From Pantoea cypripedii (lineage in GTDB: Bacteria; Pseudomonadota; Gammaproteobacteria; Enterobacterales; Enterobacteriaceae): DNA of 64,000 bases. The stretch is from NCBI RefSeq assembly GCF_011395035.1, contig NZ_CP024768.1, positions 4,029,595 through 4,093,594 on the forward strand, given 5' to 3'. Below the pieces are notes generated by a model. The model worked only from the letters and a program-made list of their open reading frames with translations, did not search any database and was not told where the DNA came from. Below are positions 1 through 8,842 of this stretch, one piece after another. How positions within the stretch are numbered: position 1 is the stretch's first letter; each line of letters starts with the position of its first letter. The position numbers were made by a program, and so were the translations under genes.

Positions 1-1232
1 TCGGCAGCCAGTTGCCCGGCAGCGGGTGAAGTGCCAAAGCCGTGGCCGGAAAAGCCTGTCGCCAGCGTCAGGCCTGGCATCGCCGCCACCGGGCCGATCA
101 CCGGATTGGAATCCGGCGTCACATCAATCACCCCGGCCCACGCCTGCGCCAGCTCCGCTTGCTCAAACACCGGCCATGCTGCGCGCAGGTTACGCATCGC
201 CTCCTGATTCAGCGCCGGATTAGCCGCCGGATCGAGAGTACGAATACGTTCGAACGGCGTGCGGCGATCACCACGCCAGCGTCGGGCCAGCGCCAGATCT
301 TTGACAAAATACGTGCCGAGCGAGATACGCAGATTGTCACGGGCATGGCGCAACTGCGGCAGATAACGTGTCCCCAGCAGCAAATGGTCGAGCGTCAACG
401 GCGCATCCAGCGCCCCGCGCTGAGTAATAATAAACCCGCCATCTTTATGCTTACGGAACGAGAAATCCGGCGCACCTACCGCAATATTGGTGGGTCCTTC
501 CAGCGGCTTTGTGCGTAGCACTGAGCAAATCAGCGGCAAGGTGGGCAGCGCAATGCCGAGGTTGCCGAGAAAACGTCGTGACCAGGCTCCCGCTGCCAGC
601 AGCACCTGATCGCAGCGAATTTCACCACGTTCGGTAATCACGCCGCTGACCTTCCCATCGCTGGTCTCCAGCGTGCGTACCGCGCATTGCTCCACGATAA
701 TTGCGCCTCTGGCGATCGCCGCTTTGGCAATGGCGCTGGCAGCCAGCGTCGGTTCGGCCCGGCCATCAGAGGCGGTATAAATTCCCCCCGCCCAGCGGCC
801 CTGCCCCCCTGGCACCCGGGCGGCAATTTCCGCATGGCTGAGTAGCTTCGCATCCAGATTCAGCGGCTGCACCGCCTTCATCCAGCTTTCGTGCAGAGCC
901 ATCTGCGCCTCGTTGCGGCCAATAAACATAATGCCCGCCTGACGATAACCCACGTCGCTGCCGACGCGTTCCGCCATCCCGGACCACAGGCGATCGGCAG
1001 CCTGTGCCAGCGGGATATCATCGGCGGCGCGGCTGGTTTTGCGGATCCAGCCCAGATTGCGTGACGATTGCTCTCCCGCGATGCGGCCTTTTTCCAGCAT
1101 CACCACCGGGATGTTGCGCTCCGCCAGCGTCAGGGCGGCAGTCAACCCGACAATGCCGCCACCAATAATCACCACCGTCGTGGCGGTGGGAAAGTCAGTA
1201 GACGTGGTGACAGGGGTAATTTTCGGTGACAT
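1..1232 (-). CDS. FAD-dependent amine/D-amino-acid oxidoreductase (DadA/DAO family), C-terminus cut by window edge
   Basis: The reverse-strand frame is open from an ATG at 1232 to the left edge, giving about 410 residues. The N-terminus has a dinucleotide-binding fold (VVIIGGGIVGLTAAL, glycines near residues 24-29), and the visible end carries the DAO/DadA-type motif IDVTPDSNPVIGPV followed by TGFSGHGFGTSP. Members of this family oxidise a C-N bond using FAD and release an imine and H2O2 or reduced acceptor. It is the third gene of a run with an ornithine cyclodeaminase-like protein and a Rid imine-handling protein, which fits imine production. The exact substrate is not readable from sequence; an amine or a D-amino acid is most likely. 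Confidence 0.85.
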   Translation of the reverse strand, partial: MSPKITPVTTSTDFPTATTVVIIGGGIVGLTAALTLAERNIPVVMLEKGRIAGEQSSRNLGWIRKTSRAADDIPLAQAADRLWSGMAERVGSDVGYRQAGIMFIGRNEAQMALHESWMKAVQPLNLDAKLLSHAEIAARVPGGQGRWAGGIYTASDGRAEPTLAASAIAKAAIARGAIIVEQCAVRTLETSDGKVSGVITERGEIRCDQVLLAAGAWSRRFLGNLGIALPTLPLICSVLRTKPLEGPTNIAVGAPDFSFRKHKDGGFIITQRGALDAPLTLDHLLLGTRYLPQLRHARDNLRISLGTYFVKDLALARRWRGDRRTPFERIRTLDPAANPALNQEAMRNLRAAWPVFEQAELAQAWAGVIDVTPDSNPVIGPVAAMPGLTLATGFSGHGFGTSPAAGQLAA

Positions 1233-1252
1233 AACGCGCCTCCTGTTACGCC

Positions 1253-1675
1253 TTACAGCGCAACGGTAATTTCCTGCACCGTGGCCTGACCGGCCCCGCG
1301 ATACGCCGTGACTTCCAGCTCCACCTTATACACCGTGGAACCCAGCGGCGGACAGGTGACCGTGGTCGCCGGATTGATGCCGCGAAACTTGTCGCCGATG
1401 ATGCCCATCACCGTCGGCACATCGTCCGGGTCCTGAATAAACACCCGCGAGAACACCACGTCTCTGAGCGAGGCATCAATCGCGGCCAGTGCCGCCTCGA
1501 TATTGGCGAACACCTGCAACGTTTGCTCGCTGACATCCGCCGGAATTTCTTTGCTGACCGGATGACGGCCCGCGGTGTTGGAGACATAAATCCAGTTATC
1601 CACCGCGACAATGCGCGAATAGCTGCCCATCTCTTCAAATTTCGAACCGGTTTTCACTTTAATAATGTTGGTCAT
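1253..1675 (-). CDS. Rid-family (YjgF/YER057c/UK114) protein lacking the canonical carboxylate-binding arginine
   Basis: A 140-residue protein beginning MTNIIKVKTG; the frame extends upstream but this ATG fits the family length. The Rid fold is recognisable from IYVSNTAGRHP, the central QTLQVFANIEAALAAIDASLRDVVFSRVFI stretch and the C-terminal VELEVTAYRG strand. RidA proteins hydrolyse reactive enamines/imines. In classic RidA a conserved Arg (context PARSCVEV) holds the substrate carboxylate; here the matching stretch reads NPATTVTCPPLG, so that Arg is absent. This places it in a divergent Rid subgroup. The gene sits 14 bp after the cyclodeaminase-like gene and 20 bp before the oxidoreductase, so it probably processes that enzyme's imine product (inference). 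Confidence 0.88.
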   Translation of the reverse strand: MTNIIKVKTGSKFEEMGSYSRIVAVDNWIYVSNTAGRHPVSKEIPADVSEQTLQVFANIEAALAAIDASLRDVVFSRVFIQDPDDVPTVMGIIGDKFRGINPATTVTCPPLGSTVYKVELEVTAYRGAGQATVQEITVAL

Positions 1676-1689
1676 GCTGGTTTCCTTGA

Positions 1690-2829
1690 TTAGCTCAGTA
1701 CCGGGGTTTCCCACAGGTTTAATTTCACGCCGATGCCTTTGTCGATGGCGTTGCGATACACCACCGTGCCCCAGGCAACGTCTTCCACCGGCATACCGCC
1801 GACTGACATGATGATGATCTCTTCATCGTTCTGGCGGCCGGGGGCATCACCGGCGACGATTTTGCCGATGTCTTCCAGTTGTTCTGCCGCCAGCTTGCCT
1901 TCGGCAATCATGTCCATAAAACGCACGCCGATAACGGGGATGGTTTTGTGTGCGGGTTTGGGGACTTCCTCAAACCACGCGTGATAAAGGCCGGTGTTAT
2001 CCAGCACTTTGCGCACGTCGGCCTGTTCCATACCGGCGTCGATGTTGCACAGCGCAGGCATCGCCAGGAAGGTGCCCGGCTTAACCCATTCACGCCTCAC
2101 CAGCGGATAGCTGTCGGGGTCACCCACTTCGCCGGAGCTGCAATAGGTCACGATATCGGCATCGCGCACTACCGCTTCCAGCGTATCGACGATTTCGATG
2201 TGTTTGATTTGTGGATACGTTTCCTGCACCCAGGTGATGAAGTTATCCAGGCTACGCTGACCACGCCCTTTCACTTTGATGGTGTCAATCTGCGGGCACA
2301 CCGCGATAAATGCTGCCACCGCGGTTTTGCCCATCACGCCCGGTCCCAGCAGGCCAATGACACGGGAATCTTTACGCGCCAGATGACGCGCACCCACGCC
2401 AGGCACCGCACCGGTGCGGTAAGCCGACAGCAGGTTGGCCGACATATGCGCCAGCGGTGCGCCGGTATCGGCATCGTTGAGGGTGAACATCAGAATCGAA
2501 CGCGGCAGCCCCTTTTCGCGATTGGCGATATTCGAGCCATACCATTTCACCCCTGCGGTGCCAAAGCTGCCGCCGAGGTAAGCAGGCATCGCCATCAGGC
2601 GGCGATCAGCGGTCGGTTTCGGCATGGTGGGAAACGGCGAGTTTTCCGGGAAGGTGACCATTGCGCCGTGCGAATCATTGTTGGCACCGGCCATCCGGTA
2701 GTCGCCCTGGTACAGCAGGCCGAACATTTCCTCCATGGTGTTCACGCAGGCGGGCATGTCGGTCACGCCGGCGCGGATCATGTCCTGCTCCGACAGGTAG
2801 ATAAAATCAATCCGGGTTGAATCAGTCAT
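1690..2829 (-). CDS. Ornithine cyclodeaminase/mu-crystallin family protein
   Basis: A 379-residue protein from ATG 2829 (MTDSTRIDFIYLSEQDM); an upstream extension in frame is unlikely because it would overlap the divergent regulator's control region. Family features are GVKWYGSN near residue 93, AYRTGAVPGVGARHLAR near 136, and the NAD-binding loop GLLGPGVMGKTA near 159-170. Family members use NAD(P) to deaminate or reduce cyclic or acyclic imino/amino acids. It is longer than typical ornithine cyclodeaminase (about 330-350 residues). Homologues of this longer type are sometimes labelled a tyramine oxidase subunit in databases, which I recall but cannot check. It is first in a three-gene reverse-strand operon divergent from an AraC regulator. 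Confidence 0.85.
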   Translation of the reverse strand: MTDSTRIDFIYLSEQDMIRAGVTDMPACVNTMEEMFGLLYQGDYRMAGANNDSHGAMVTFPENSPFPTMPKPTADRRLMAMPAYLGGSFGTAGVKWYGSNIANREKGLPRSILMFTLNDADTGAPLAHMSANLLSAYRTGAVPGVGARHLARKDSRVIGLLGPGVMGKTAVAAFIAVCPQIDTIKVKGRGQRSLDNFITWVQETYPQIKHIEIVDTLEAVVRDADIVTYCSSGEVGDPDSYPLVRREWVKPGTFLAMPALCNIDAGMEQADVRKVLDNTGLYHAWFEEVPKPAHKTIPVIGVRFMDMIAEGKLAAEQLEDIGKIVAGDAPGRQNDEEIIIMSVGGMPVEDVAWGTVVYRNAIDKGIGVKLNLWETPVLS

Positions 2830-3007
2830 GGTGTATGCCCTTTTCAGTCTTATTACGTATTCCCGCCGACGCAGTGCGTCCGGCGTGCAGGTGATGCCTT
2901 TAGGAATACGTGACGACGATGGGGCTGTATTGAATATTTGCGACATGCGCGTGGCACAGGGCTTGCATGATTTGTTTACCCCTGTTCAGCCTGTAGCGGA
3001 GCGCGCG

Positions 3008-3841
3008 ATGTCTGAGAATCCCTTTTATCGTCATGGCGGCAGCTTTCATCCGGAACAGCCGTGGTTCGTGCTGAATGCCGCGCAACATTACTCGGTCATC
3101 GCGTCAGAAAACCCGGCGATTTCACACTTTTACAGCTTCGACGTCGCGCAATCGGCAGATATGACGCTGGCTGTCCCGGATGGCTGCGTGGATATCGTGT
3201 TTGATTGCGATCCGCTCAACCCCAAAGGTCGCGTGTGCGGCACCACGCTGGAAGCGCGCGGTGCCGACATGTTGCATAACCATCATTATTTCGGCGTGCG
3301 GTTCGCGCCGGGCGTTATCCCCGATTTTCTTGATGTGATGGCAGAGGAGATCCCCGACCATGAATTCAGCTTTCTTGATGTGGTACCTGATGCCCGACTG
3401 GCGTTTGAACAAATTGTGCAAAGCCACAGCTTTTCACAGCAAATTTCGTTATTTAACGCCCACTTCACGCCACGGCTGGTGCGCAAAGCCTCATCGGTAA
3501 CGGCGTCAATTATCCGCGCGATGCAGCAACAAAAGGGCAATATTCGCGTTGATCAACTGGAAGCGCTGACCGGTTACACCTGCCGCACCATTCAGCGGCA
3601 GTTCCGCCAGGATACCGGTTTGTCGCCAAAGGCCTTTAGCCGCATTCTGCGCTGCCAGTCGGCGCTGAATAGCATCCATGCGCTGGGGGATATTTCCTTT
3701 AGCGATCTGGCATTTGACCTCGGATTCAGCGACCAGTCGCACTTCCTGCGCGAGTTTAAAAAGTTCGTCAGCACCACACCGTGCGATTATCAACGACGCA
3801 TTGCCCATGATGCGCTGTTCCATCGTCTGCGCTATCACTGA
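3008..3841 (+). CDS. AraC-family transcriptional regulator
   Basis: The chosen ATG gives 277 residues (MSENPFYRHGGSFHPEQPW); in-frame starts exist at 2945 and further upstream. The N-terminal half resembles the cupin-like sensor domain of AraC regulators (HFYSFDVAQSADMTLAVPDGCVDIVFDCD). The C-terminal third holds the double helix-turn-helix: IRVDQLEALTGYTCRTIQRQFRQDTGLSPKAF, then FSDLAFDLGFSDQSHFLREFKKFVSTTPCDYQRR. It is divergent from the cyclodeaminase-Rid-oxidoreductase run and followed by a permease, so it is the likely local regulator of both (inference). Confidence 0.9.
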   Translation: MSENPFYRHGGSFHPEQPWFVLNAAQHYSVIASENPAISHFYSFDVAQSADMTLAVPDGCVDIVFDCDPLNPKGRVCGTTLEARGADMLHNHHYFGVRFAPGVIPDFLDVMAEEIPDHEFSFLDVVPDARLAFEQIVQSHSFSQQISLFNAHFTPRLVRKASSVTASIIRAMQQQKGNIRVDQLEALTGYTCRTIQRQFRQDTGLSPKAFSRILRCQSALNSIHALGDISFSDLAFDLGFSDQSHFLREFKKFVSTTPCDYQRRIAHDALFHRLRYH

Positions 3842-3849
3842 GCACTAAA

Positions 3850-3869
3850 ACGGTGCAGCGCTGCACCGT
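3850..3869. repeat. Perfect 20-bp palindrome after the AraC gene
   Basis: ACGGTGCAGC is followed directly by its reverse complement GCTGCACCGT, 9 bp after the regulator stop. As RNA it would fold to a short GC-rich hairpin, but no T-tract follows, so it is not a convincing intrinsic terminator. It could be an operator or a processing hairpin. Confidence 0.5.
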
Positions 3870-3990
3870 GGCTCTGTCCGATTTTTTCTATCCGCCGTCG
3901 CCGTCGCTGAGAAATGATGCAGCGAAGTTACCTGCTTCAGGCGACGCAGAGCGCCTGAGAAATTTCACTCTCTCCATAGAGGCGCTGGCG

Positions 3991-5388
3991 ATGAACAACG
4001 ATACCGGTTTACGCAAAAATACGTTGGGCTTGTTTTCTCTGGTCTTTTTTGTGGTTGCTGCGGCATCCCCGCTGACCGGTGTGGTCGGCGGCCTGCCGGT
4101 GGCGATTATCTCCGGCAACGGAGGTGGCATCCCGGTGTTTTACATCCTGTCGTGCGTCATTTTGATGCTGTTCGCGGTGGGCTTCATCGCCATGAGCCGC
4201 CACGTCAATAACGCCGGGGCGTTCTACACCTATATCTCCAAAGGTTTGGGCGATAACTGGGGAGCCTCCGCCTCGGTGCTGGCCCTGATGGCTTACTTCT
4301 CCATCCAGATCGCCATTGTTGCCATGCTGGGTTTCTTCACTCAGCTATTCCTGGAGGAACACCTCGGTACGCATGTTCCCTGGTGGGCGCTGAGTATGCT
4401 GTTTGCCATCATTGCCTGGATACTGGGCATCAAACGGGTTGAGGTGGGCGGCAAGCTGCTGGGCGTGCTGATGCTGGCTGAGGTCGCTATCGTGCTGCTG
4501 ACTGATGTGATGTTGCTGGTGAAAAAAACCGGCCCCTTCACCTTCCAGTCCTTTGAACCTGCGGTATTTATGCAGGGTAATCTCGGCATCGCGTTTATAT
4601 TCACCATCGCCGCCTTTATCGGTTTTGAATCCACCGCAATTTACGCCGAAGAGTGTCGCGACCCGCAGAAAACCGTGCCACGCGCCACGATTTGCGCCCT
4701 GTTGCTGATTACCGCCTTTTTCTGCTTCACCAGTTGGTCGCTGGTGCAGGCCTACGGTTTTGATGAGATCGTCGCTATCGCCAGTAAAGATCCCGGCAAT
4801 TTTGTTTTCAACATTACCCGCCAGTATGTCGGCCAGTGGGCGGTGAATACCATGTCGGTGCTGCTGATCACCAGCCTGTTCGCGGCCACACTGGCGTTTC
4901 ACAACAACATTTCGCGCTACATTTTTAGCATCAGCCGTGATGGCCTGATCTGGAAGGAACTGTGCCGCACCCATCCAACCAACGGGACACCGCATAATGC
5001 CAGCCATGTACACAGCGTGATCCTGCTGATGTTGCTGGCCGGTATGGGCAGCGCCGGACTCGACCCGATGGTGCATATCTTTGCTATCGGTTCTGCGGTG
5101 GCGACTCTGTGTATCCTGATTCTGCAACTCGGGGTATCCGCTGCGGTGGTGCTGTTCTTCCGCAGCAAAGCCACCGATGACAGTCGCTTGCAGGTATTCT
5201 GGGCACCGCTGCTGTCGATTATCTGCATGACCATCACCATCATCCTGGTGGTGAATAACCTGCAATCACTGAGCGGCAGCGATTCCAGCGTGGTGAAGAT
5301 GATTCCGTGGTTCATCGCCGCCTGTGCGCTGGCGGGTTACGGTATGTCTCTGAAGCGCGGGATGAAACTCGCAGCAATAAAAAAATAA
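3991..5388 (+). CDS. APC-superfamily amino acid/amine permease
   Basis: A 465-residue polytopic membrane protein starting MNNDTGLRKNTLGLFSLVFFVVAAASPLTG; an AGAGGCG sequence sits just upstream. The frame extends further upstream to 3853, but that part is hydrophilic, encodes no recognisable sequence and contains hairpins. The first helix and the GxIS-like segment (VVGGLPVAIISGNGGGIPVFY) are typical of the APC fold, and about 12 hydrophobic segments follow. IGFESTAIYAEECRDPQKTVPRA is the conserved APC loop after TM6. It lies beside the AraC regulator and amine-catabolic genes, so it probably imports the substrate of that pathway. Substrate is unknown. Confidence 0.9.
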   Translation: MNNDTGLRKNTLGLFSLVFFVVAAASPLTGVVGGLPVAIISGNGGGIPVFYILSCVILMLFAVGFIAMSRHVNNAGAFYTYISKGLGDNWGASASVLALMAYFSIQIAIVAMLGFFTQLFLEEHLGTHVPWWALSMLFAIIAWILGIKRVEVGGKLLGVLMLAEVAIVLLTDVMLLVKKTGPFTFQSFEPAVFMQGNLGIAFIFTIAAFIGFESTAIYAEECRDPQKTVPRATICALLLITAFFCFTSWSLVQAYGFDEIVAIASKDPGNFVFNITRQYVGQWAVNTMSVLLITSLFAATLAFHNNISRYIFSISRDGLIWKELCRTHPTNGTPHNASHVHSVILLMLLAGMGSAGLDPMVHIFAIGSAVATLCILILQLGVSAAVVLFFRSKATDDSRLQVFWAPLLSIICMTITIILVVNNLQSLSGSDSSVVKMIPWFIAACALAGYGMSLKRGMKLAAIKK

Positions 5389-5534
5389 TCTGCCTTTTGC
5401 GCCGCTGAATCCCCTGCTACTCTGGCTCAAGTTGCAAGGCGGTGTGTTGGCGGGTATCCAGACGCAAAATGTGCGCGGTCATTTTATTCGCGGTCTGGCT
5501 GGCACCCCGCCATGTACTTGTTTAAACGCCGATA

Positions 5535-6719
5535 TTACAACGCCTGCGCACAGGCCCAGGCGGAACTCCACGCCCACTGGAAGTTATAACCGCCCAGCCA
5601 GCCGGTGACGTCCACCACCTCGCCAATAAAATACAACCCGGGCACATCACGCGCTTCCATGGTCCTGGACGACAACTGGGTGGTGTCCACCCCGCCCAGC
5701 GTCACTTCCGCGGTACGATAACCTTCAGTGCCGTTTGGCTGCACGCGCCACTGATGCAGCGTTTGCACCAGTTCGTTCTGCTGCTTACTGTTGAGTTGCT
5801 TCAGGGTGACGTCTGGTAGCTGATTCAGCGCCTGCAATACTTCCACCAGGCGCTTCGGCAGGATTTTCGCCAGGCTGTTTTTCAGGCTGAGGTTAGGATG
5901 TGCCTCGCGCTGCACATTGATGAAATCATCCAGCGGCGTGGCGGGAGAGAGATCCACCGTGACAAACTCGCCCGGTTGCCAGTAACTGGATATCTGTAAC
6001 ACCGCCGGGCCGGATAGCCCGCGATGGGTGAACAGCATCGCCTCTTTAAAGATCGTGCCATCCTGCGCGGTGATGGTGGTGGGTAAGGCCACACCAGACA
6101 GCGTATTCAGTTGCTCCAGCAGTGGCTTATGCAGGGTAAATGGCACCAGAGCCGCGCGCGTCGGGAATACCTTCAGGCCAAACTGCTCCGCCACTTTATA
6201 GCCAAAGGGTGAAGCACCCAGCCCGGGCATCGACAAGCCACCACTGGCGATGACCAGTTTTTCCGCCTGCACGGTCATACCGTTCAGCTGCAAGGTGTAA
6301 CCCTGCTCATAACGCTGCACGCTCAGCACTTCGCTGCGCAGTCGCAACGTGACCTGCCCGGATTCGCACTCCGCCAGCAGCATATCGACAATCTGCTGTG
6401 CCGAGTCGTCGCAGAACAACTGCCCAAGCGTTTTCTCGTGGTAAGCAATGGCGTGGCGATTGACCAGGTCGATAAAATCCCACTGGGTATAACGCGCCAG
6501 CGCGGATTTACAGAAGTGGGGGTTATGCGACAGGTAAGCAGCAGGTTCGGCGTACATATTGGTGAAATTGCAGCGTCCACCGCCCGACATCAAAATCTTG
6601 CGACCGGCTTTTTTGCCGTTATCGAGCAGCAGCACACGGCGGCCACGCTGACCGGCCTGCGCAGCACAGAACATACCCGCAGCGCCTGCACCAATAATGA
6701 TAACGTCAAACTTTTCCAC
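5535..6719 (-). CDS. yhiN: YhiN/HI0933-family flavoprotein
   Basis: A 394-residue protein closely resembling E. coli YhiN. The N-terminus MEKFDVIIIGAGAAGMFCAA carries the FAD-binding GxGxxG (Gly10, 12, 15), followed by the family signature GRKILMSGGGRCNFTN. The C-terminus has GLYFIGEVVDVTGWLGGYNFQWAWSSA, also diagnostic. HI0933-family proteins are FAD-containing putative oxidoreductases; the physiological reaction in enterobacteria is not established. It is divergent from pitA, as in E. coli, supporting conserved core synteny. Confidence 0.93.
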   Translation of the reverse strand: MEKFDVIIIGAGAAGMFCAAQAGQRGRRVLLLDNGKKAGRKILMSGGGRCNFTNMYAEPAAYLSHNPHFCKSALARYTQWDFIDLVNRHAIAYHEKTLGQLFCDDSAQQIVDMLLAECESGQVTLRLRSEVLSVQRYEQGYTLQLNGMTVQAEKLVIASGGLSMPGLGASPFGYKVAEQFGLKVFPTRAALVPFTLHKPLLEQLNTLSGVALPTTITAQDGTIFKEAMLFTHRGLSGPAVLQISSYWQPGEFVTVDLSPATPLDDFINVQREAHPNLSLKNSLAKILPKRLVEVLQALNQLPDVTLKQLNSKQQNELVQTLHQWRVQPNGTEGYRTAEVTLGGVDTTQLSSRTMEARDVPGLYFIGEVVDVTGWLGGYNFQWAWSSAWACAQAL

Positions 6720-6960
6720 TGCTTTTACCCATTTAACCCGAAAGGCGCTGATTGTAGTGATCTGTGCACAGGCACGCCAGTGTCAAAAAATTGCCGTAAA
6801 TATGTCATATTGTAACCGACTAATATTTCGACCTTTTTCCCTTGAATTACCGTGCAGATGACAACCTTAAGTCAAAAAAAGACTATATTTCCCTTTCCCA
6901 TACAGCACGTTGTCGCGGATAATGCGCCGCGTTCATGTCCTCCTAAATGGCGTAACGTTT

Positions 6961-8460
6961 ATGCTACATCTGTTTGCTGGTCTTGACCTAAGTACCGGCC
7001 TGTTATTGGTTCTTGCTCTGCTGTTTGTATTGTTTTACGAAGCAATCAACGGTTTCCACGACACAGCCAACGCGGTCGCGACAGTTATCTACACCCGTGC
7101 GATGCGGGCGCAGCTGGCGGTTGTGATGGCGGGGGTTTTCAACTTTTTAGGTGTTTTGCTGGGTGGTTTGAGTGTGGCCTATGCCATCGTTCATATGCTT
7201 CCCACCGATCTGCTATTAAATGTTGGTTCAGCTCACGGCCTCGCCATGGTGTTTTCCATGCTGCTGGCTGCGATTATCTGGAACCTCGGTACCTGGTATC
7301 TGGGTCTGCCGGCGTCCAGCTCCCACACCCTGATTGGTGCCATTATTGGTATTGGTCTCACCAATGCCCTGATGACCGGAACGTCGGTAGTTGATGCGCT
7401 CAACCTGCCTAAAGTTCTGAATATCTTCCTTTCTCTGATCCTGTCGCCGATTGTCGGTATGGTGATTGCCGGTAGCCTGATTTTCCTGTTACGGCGCTAC
7501 TGGAGCGGTACCAAGAAACGCTCACGCACCCATATGACACCGGCGGAACGCGAGAAAATCGACGGCAAGAAAAAGCCCCCGTTCTGGACCCGTATCGCCC
7601 TGATTGTTTCCGCCATTGGCGTAAGTTATTCACACGGTGCGAACGATGGCCAGAAAGGCATTGGCCTGATCATGCTGGTACTGATTGGCGTCGCGCCCGC
7701 TGGTTTTGTGGTGAACATCAATGCGTCCGGTTATGACATCTCACGCACGCGTGATGCGGTGAATCATCTGGAGCAGTTCTATCAGCAGCACAACGACGCG
7801 CTGACGCACATCGTGCAGATGGCACCACCGGCTGTGCCTGCTCCGGAAGAAACCACCAGTGGCCCGCATGAGTTTCATTGCGACAGTACCCGTGCGCTGC
7901 CAGCGATTCAGCGTGCACAGGGCTTGCTGAACAACCTGCAAAGCTACGATCAGCTGACGGTTGACCAGCGTAGCCAGATGCGCCGCCTGCTGCTGTGTAT
8001 CTCCGATACTGCCGATAAAGCCGCGAAGCTGCCGGAAACCAGCGCTGACGATCAGCGTTTCCTGAACAAGCTGAAAGGCGACCTGCTGGGTACGGTCGAG
8101 TATGCGCCGATCTGGATCATCATGGCCGTGGCGATGGCGCTGGGTATCGGTACCATGATTGGCTGGCGTCGTGTTGCCACCACCATCGGTGAGAAAATTG
8201 GTAAAAAAGGCATGACCTATGCCCAGGGCATGTCGGCGCAGGTGACGGCCGCCGTGTCCATTGGCATTGCCAGCTACACCGGGATGCCGGTCTCCACGAC
8301 GCATATTTTGTCGTCGTCGGTTGCCGGAACCATGCTGGTTGATGGCGGTGGCCTGCAAAGCCGCACCATTAAGAATATCGCGATGGCGTGGGTGTTCACC
8401 CTGCCGGTGTGTATTCTGCTTTCCGGTTCGCTGTACTGGCTTGCCCTGAAACTGGTGTAA
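6961..8460 (+). CDS. pitA: Low-affinity inorganic phosphate transporter PitA
   Basis: From ATG 6961 the protein is 499 residues, the same length as E. coli PitA, and starts MLHLFAGLDLSTGLLLV. PiT signature repeats are present in both halves: AINGFHDTANAVATVIYT near residue 25 and SHGANDGQKGIGL near 225. The cytoplasmic segment after KKPPFWTRIALI and the C-terminal GMPVSTTHILSSSVAGTM are also conserved. It moves metal-phosphate complexes across the inner membrane with protons. An in-frame extension to 6910 is unlikely given the family start. A strong hairpin terminator follows the stop. Confidence 0.97.
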   Translation: MLHLFAGLDLSTGLLLVLALLFVLFYEAINGFHDTANAVATVIYTRAMRAQLAVVMAGVFNFLGVLLGGLSVAYAIVHMLPTDLLLNVGSAHGLAMVFSMLLAAIIWNLGTWYLGLPASSSHTLIGAIIGIGLTNALMTGTSVVDALNLPKVLNIFLSLILSPIVGMVIAGSLIFLLRRYWSGTKKRSRTHMTPAEREKIDGKKKPPFWTRIALIVSAIGVSYSHGANDGQKGIGLIMLVLIGVAPAGFVVNINASGYDISRTRDAVNHLEQFYQQHNDALTHIVQMAPPAVPAPEETTSGPHEFHCDSTRALPAIQRAQGLLNNLQSYDQLTVDQRSQMRRLLLCISDTADKAAKLPETSADDQRFLNKLKGDLLGTVEYAPIWIIMAVAMALGIGTMIGWRRVATTIGEKIGKKGMTYAQGMSAQVTAAVSIGIASYTGMPVSTTHILSSSVAGTMLVDGGGLQSRTIKNIAMAWVFTLPVCILLSGSLYWLALKLV

Positions 8461-8482
8461 TCACACCGGGCCAGGTTCTGAA

Positions 8483-8508
8483 GGGCGACAGCAATGTCGC
8501 CCTTTTTT
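8483..8508. terminator. Bidirectional intrinsic terminator between pitA and uspB
   Basis: GGGCGACA, loop GCAA, TGTCGCCC then six T residues. The hairpin follows pitA by 22 bp. The uspB stop codon begins inside the T-run at 8507, so the same stem also lies immediately downstream of the convergent uspB. Confidence 0.88.
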
Positions 8509-8842
8509 ATTGCCAGATGGCCATCGCGACCAGGCTGACCACCACCAAACCACATAGCCCGCTGGTCAGGATAAATTGCCCGCGCACCCGTTCACAGCGG
8601 CGGATAAATTCATCGTCATGATGATCGCGATAACGTTTCTCCCAGATATAACGCACCAGGCGCACCTGTTTGCTGGGCTGGCCGTGCGAAGTAAAGAAAC
8701 CGGCACCATCCACATATTGATACAGCAACGGGTCGCAACCGCGTAACACCGCCAGTAACGAGCGCAGAGAAGAGAAGTAGCGCGCCATATTCACCAGACA
8801 AACCACACACAGAGCCCAAAAAAGCGCGATAGTGCTGATCAT
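8507..8842 (-). CDS. uspB: Universal stress protein B
   Basis: A 111-residue inner-membrane protein with the E. coli UspB length and sequence (MISTIALFWALCVVCLVNMARYFSSLRSLL). It has an N-terminal hydrophobic segment and a C-terminal one (LTSGLCGLVVVSLVAMAIW) with a charged middle. The start ATG at 8842 is preceded by a GGAGG sequence. In E. coli it is a sigma-S-dependent stationary-phase protein linked to ethanol resistance. It lies between pitA and the divergent uspA, as in E. coli. Confidence 0.96.
   Translation of the reverse strand: MISTIALFWALCVVCLVNMARYFSSLRSLLAVLRGCDPLLYQYVDGAGFFTSHGQPSKQVRLVRYIWEKRYRDHHDDEFIRRCERVRGQFILTSGLCGLVVVSLVAMAIWQ

Noticed and set aside
3853..3990. N-terminal extension of the APC permease
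   Set aside because: The extra residues are hydrophilic, start with GTG inside a palindrome and do not resemble APC N-termini; ATG 3991 fits the family.
3887..3990. Glycine or TPP riboswitch before the permease
   Set aside because: TGAGAAAT resembles a small part of the TPP core, but the other conserved blocks of either class are absent.
6790..6830. Pho box upstream of pitA (TGTCATATTGTAACC)
   Set aside because: Only one half-site fits the PhoB consensus; the second repeat is poor.
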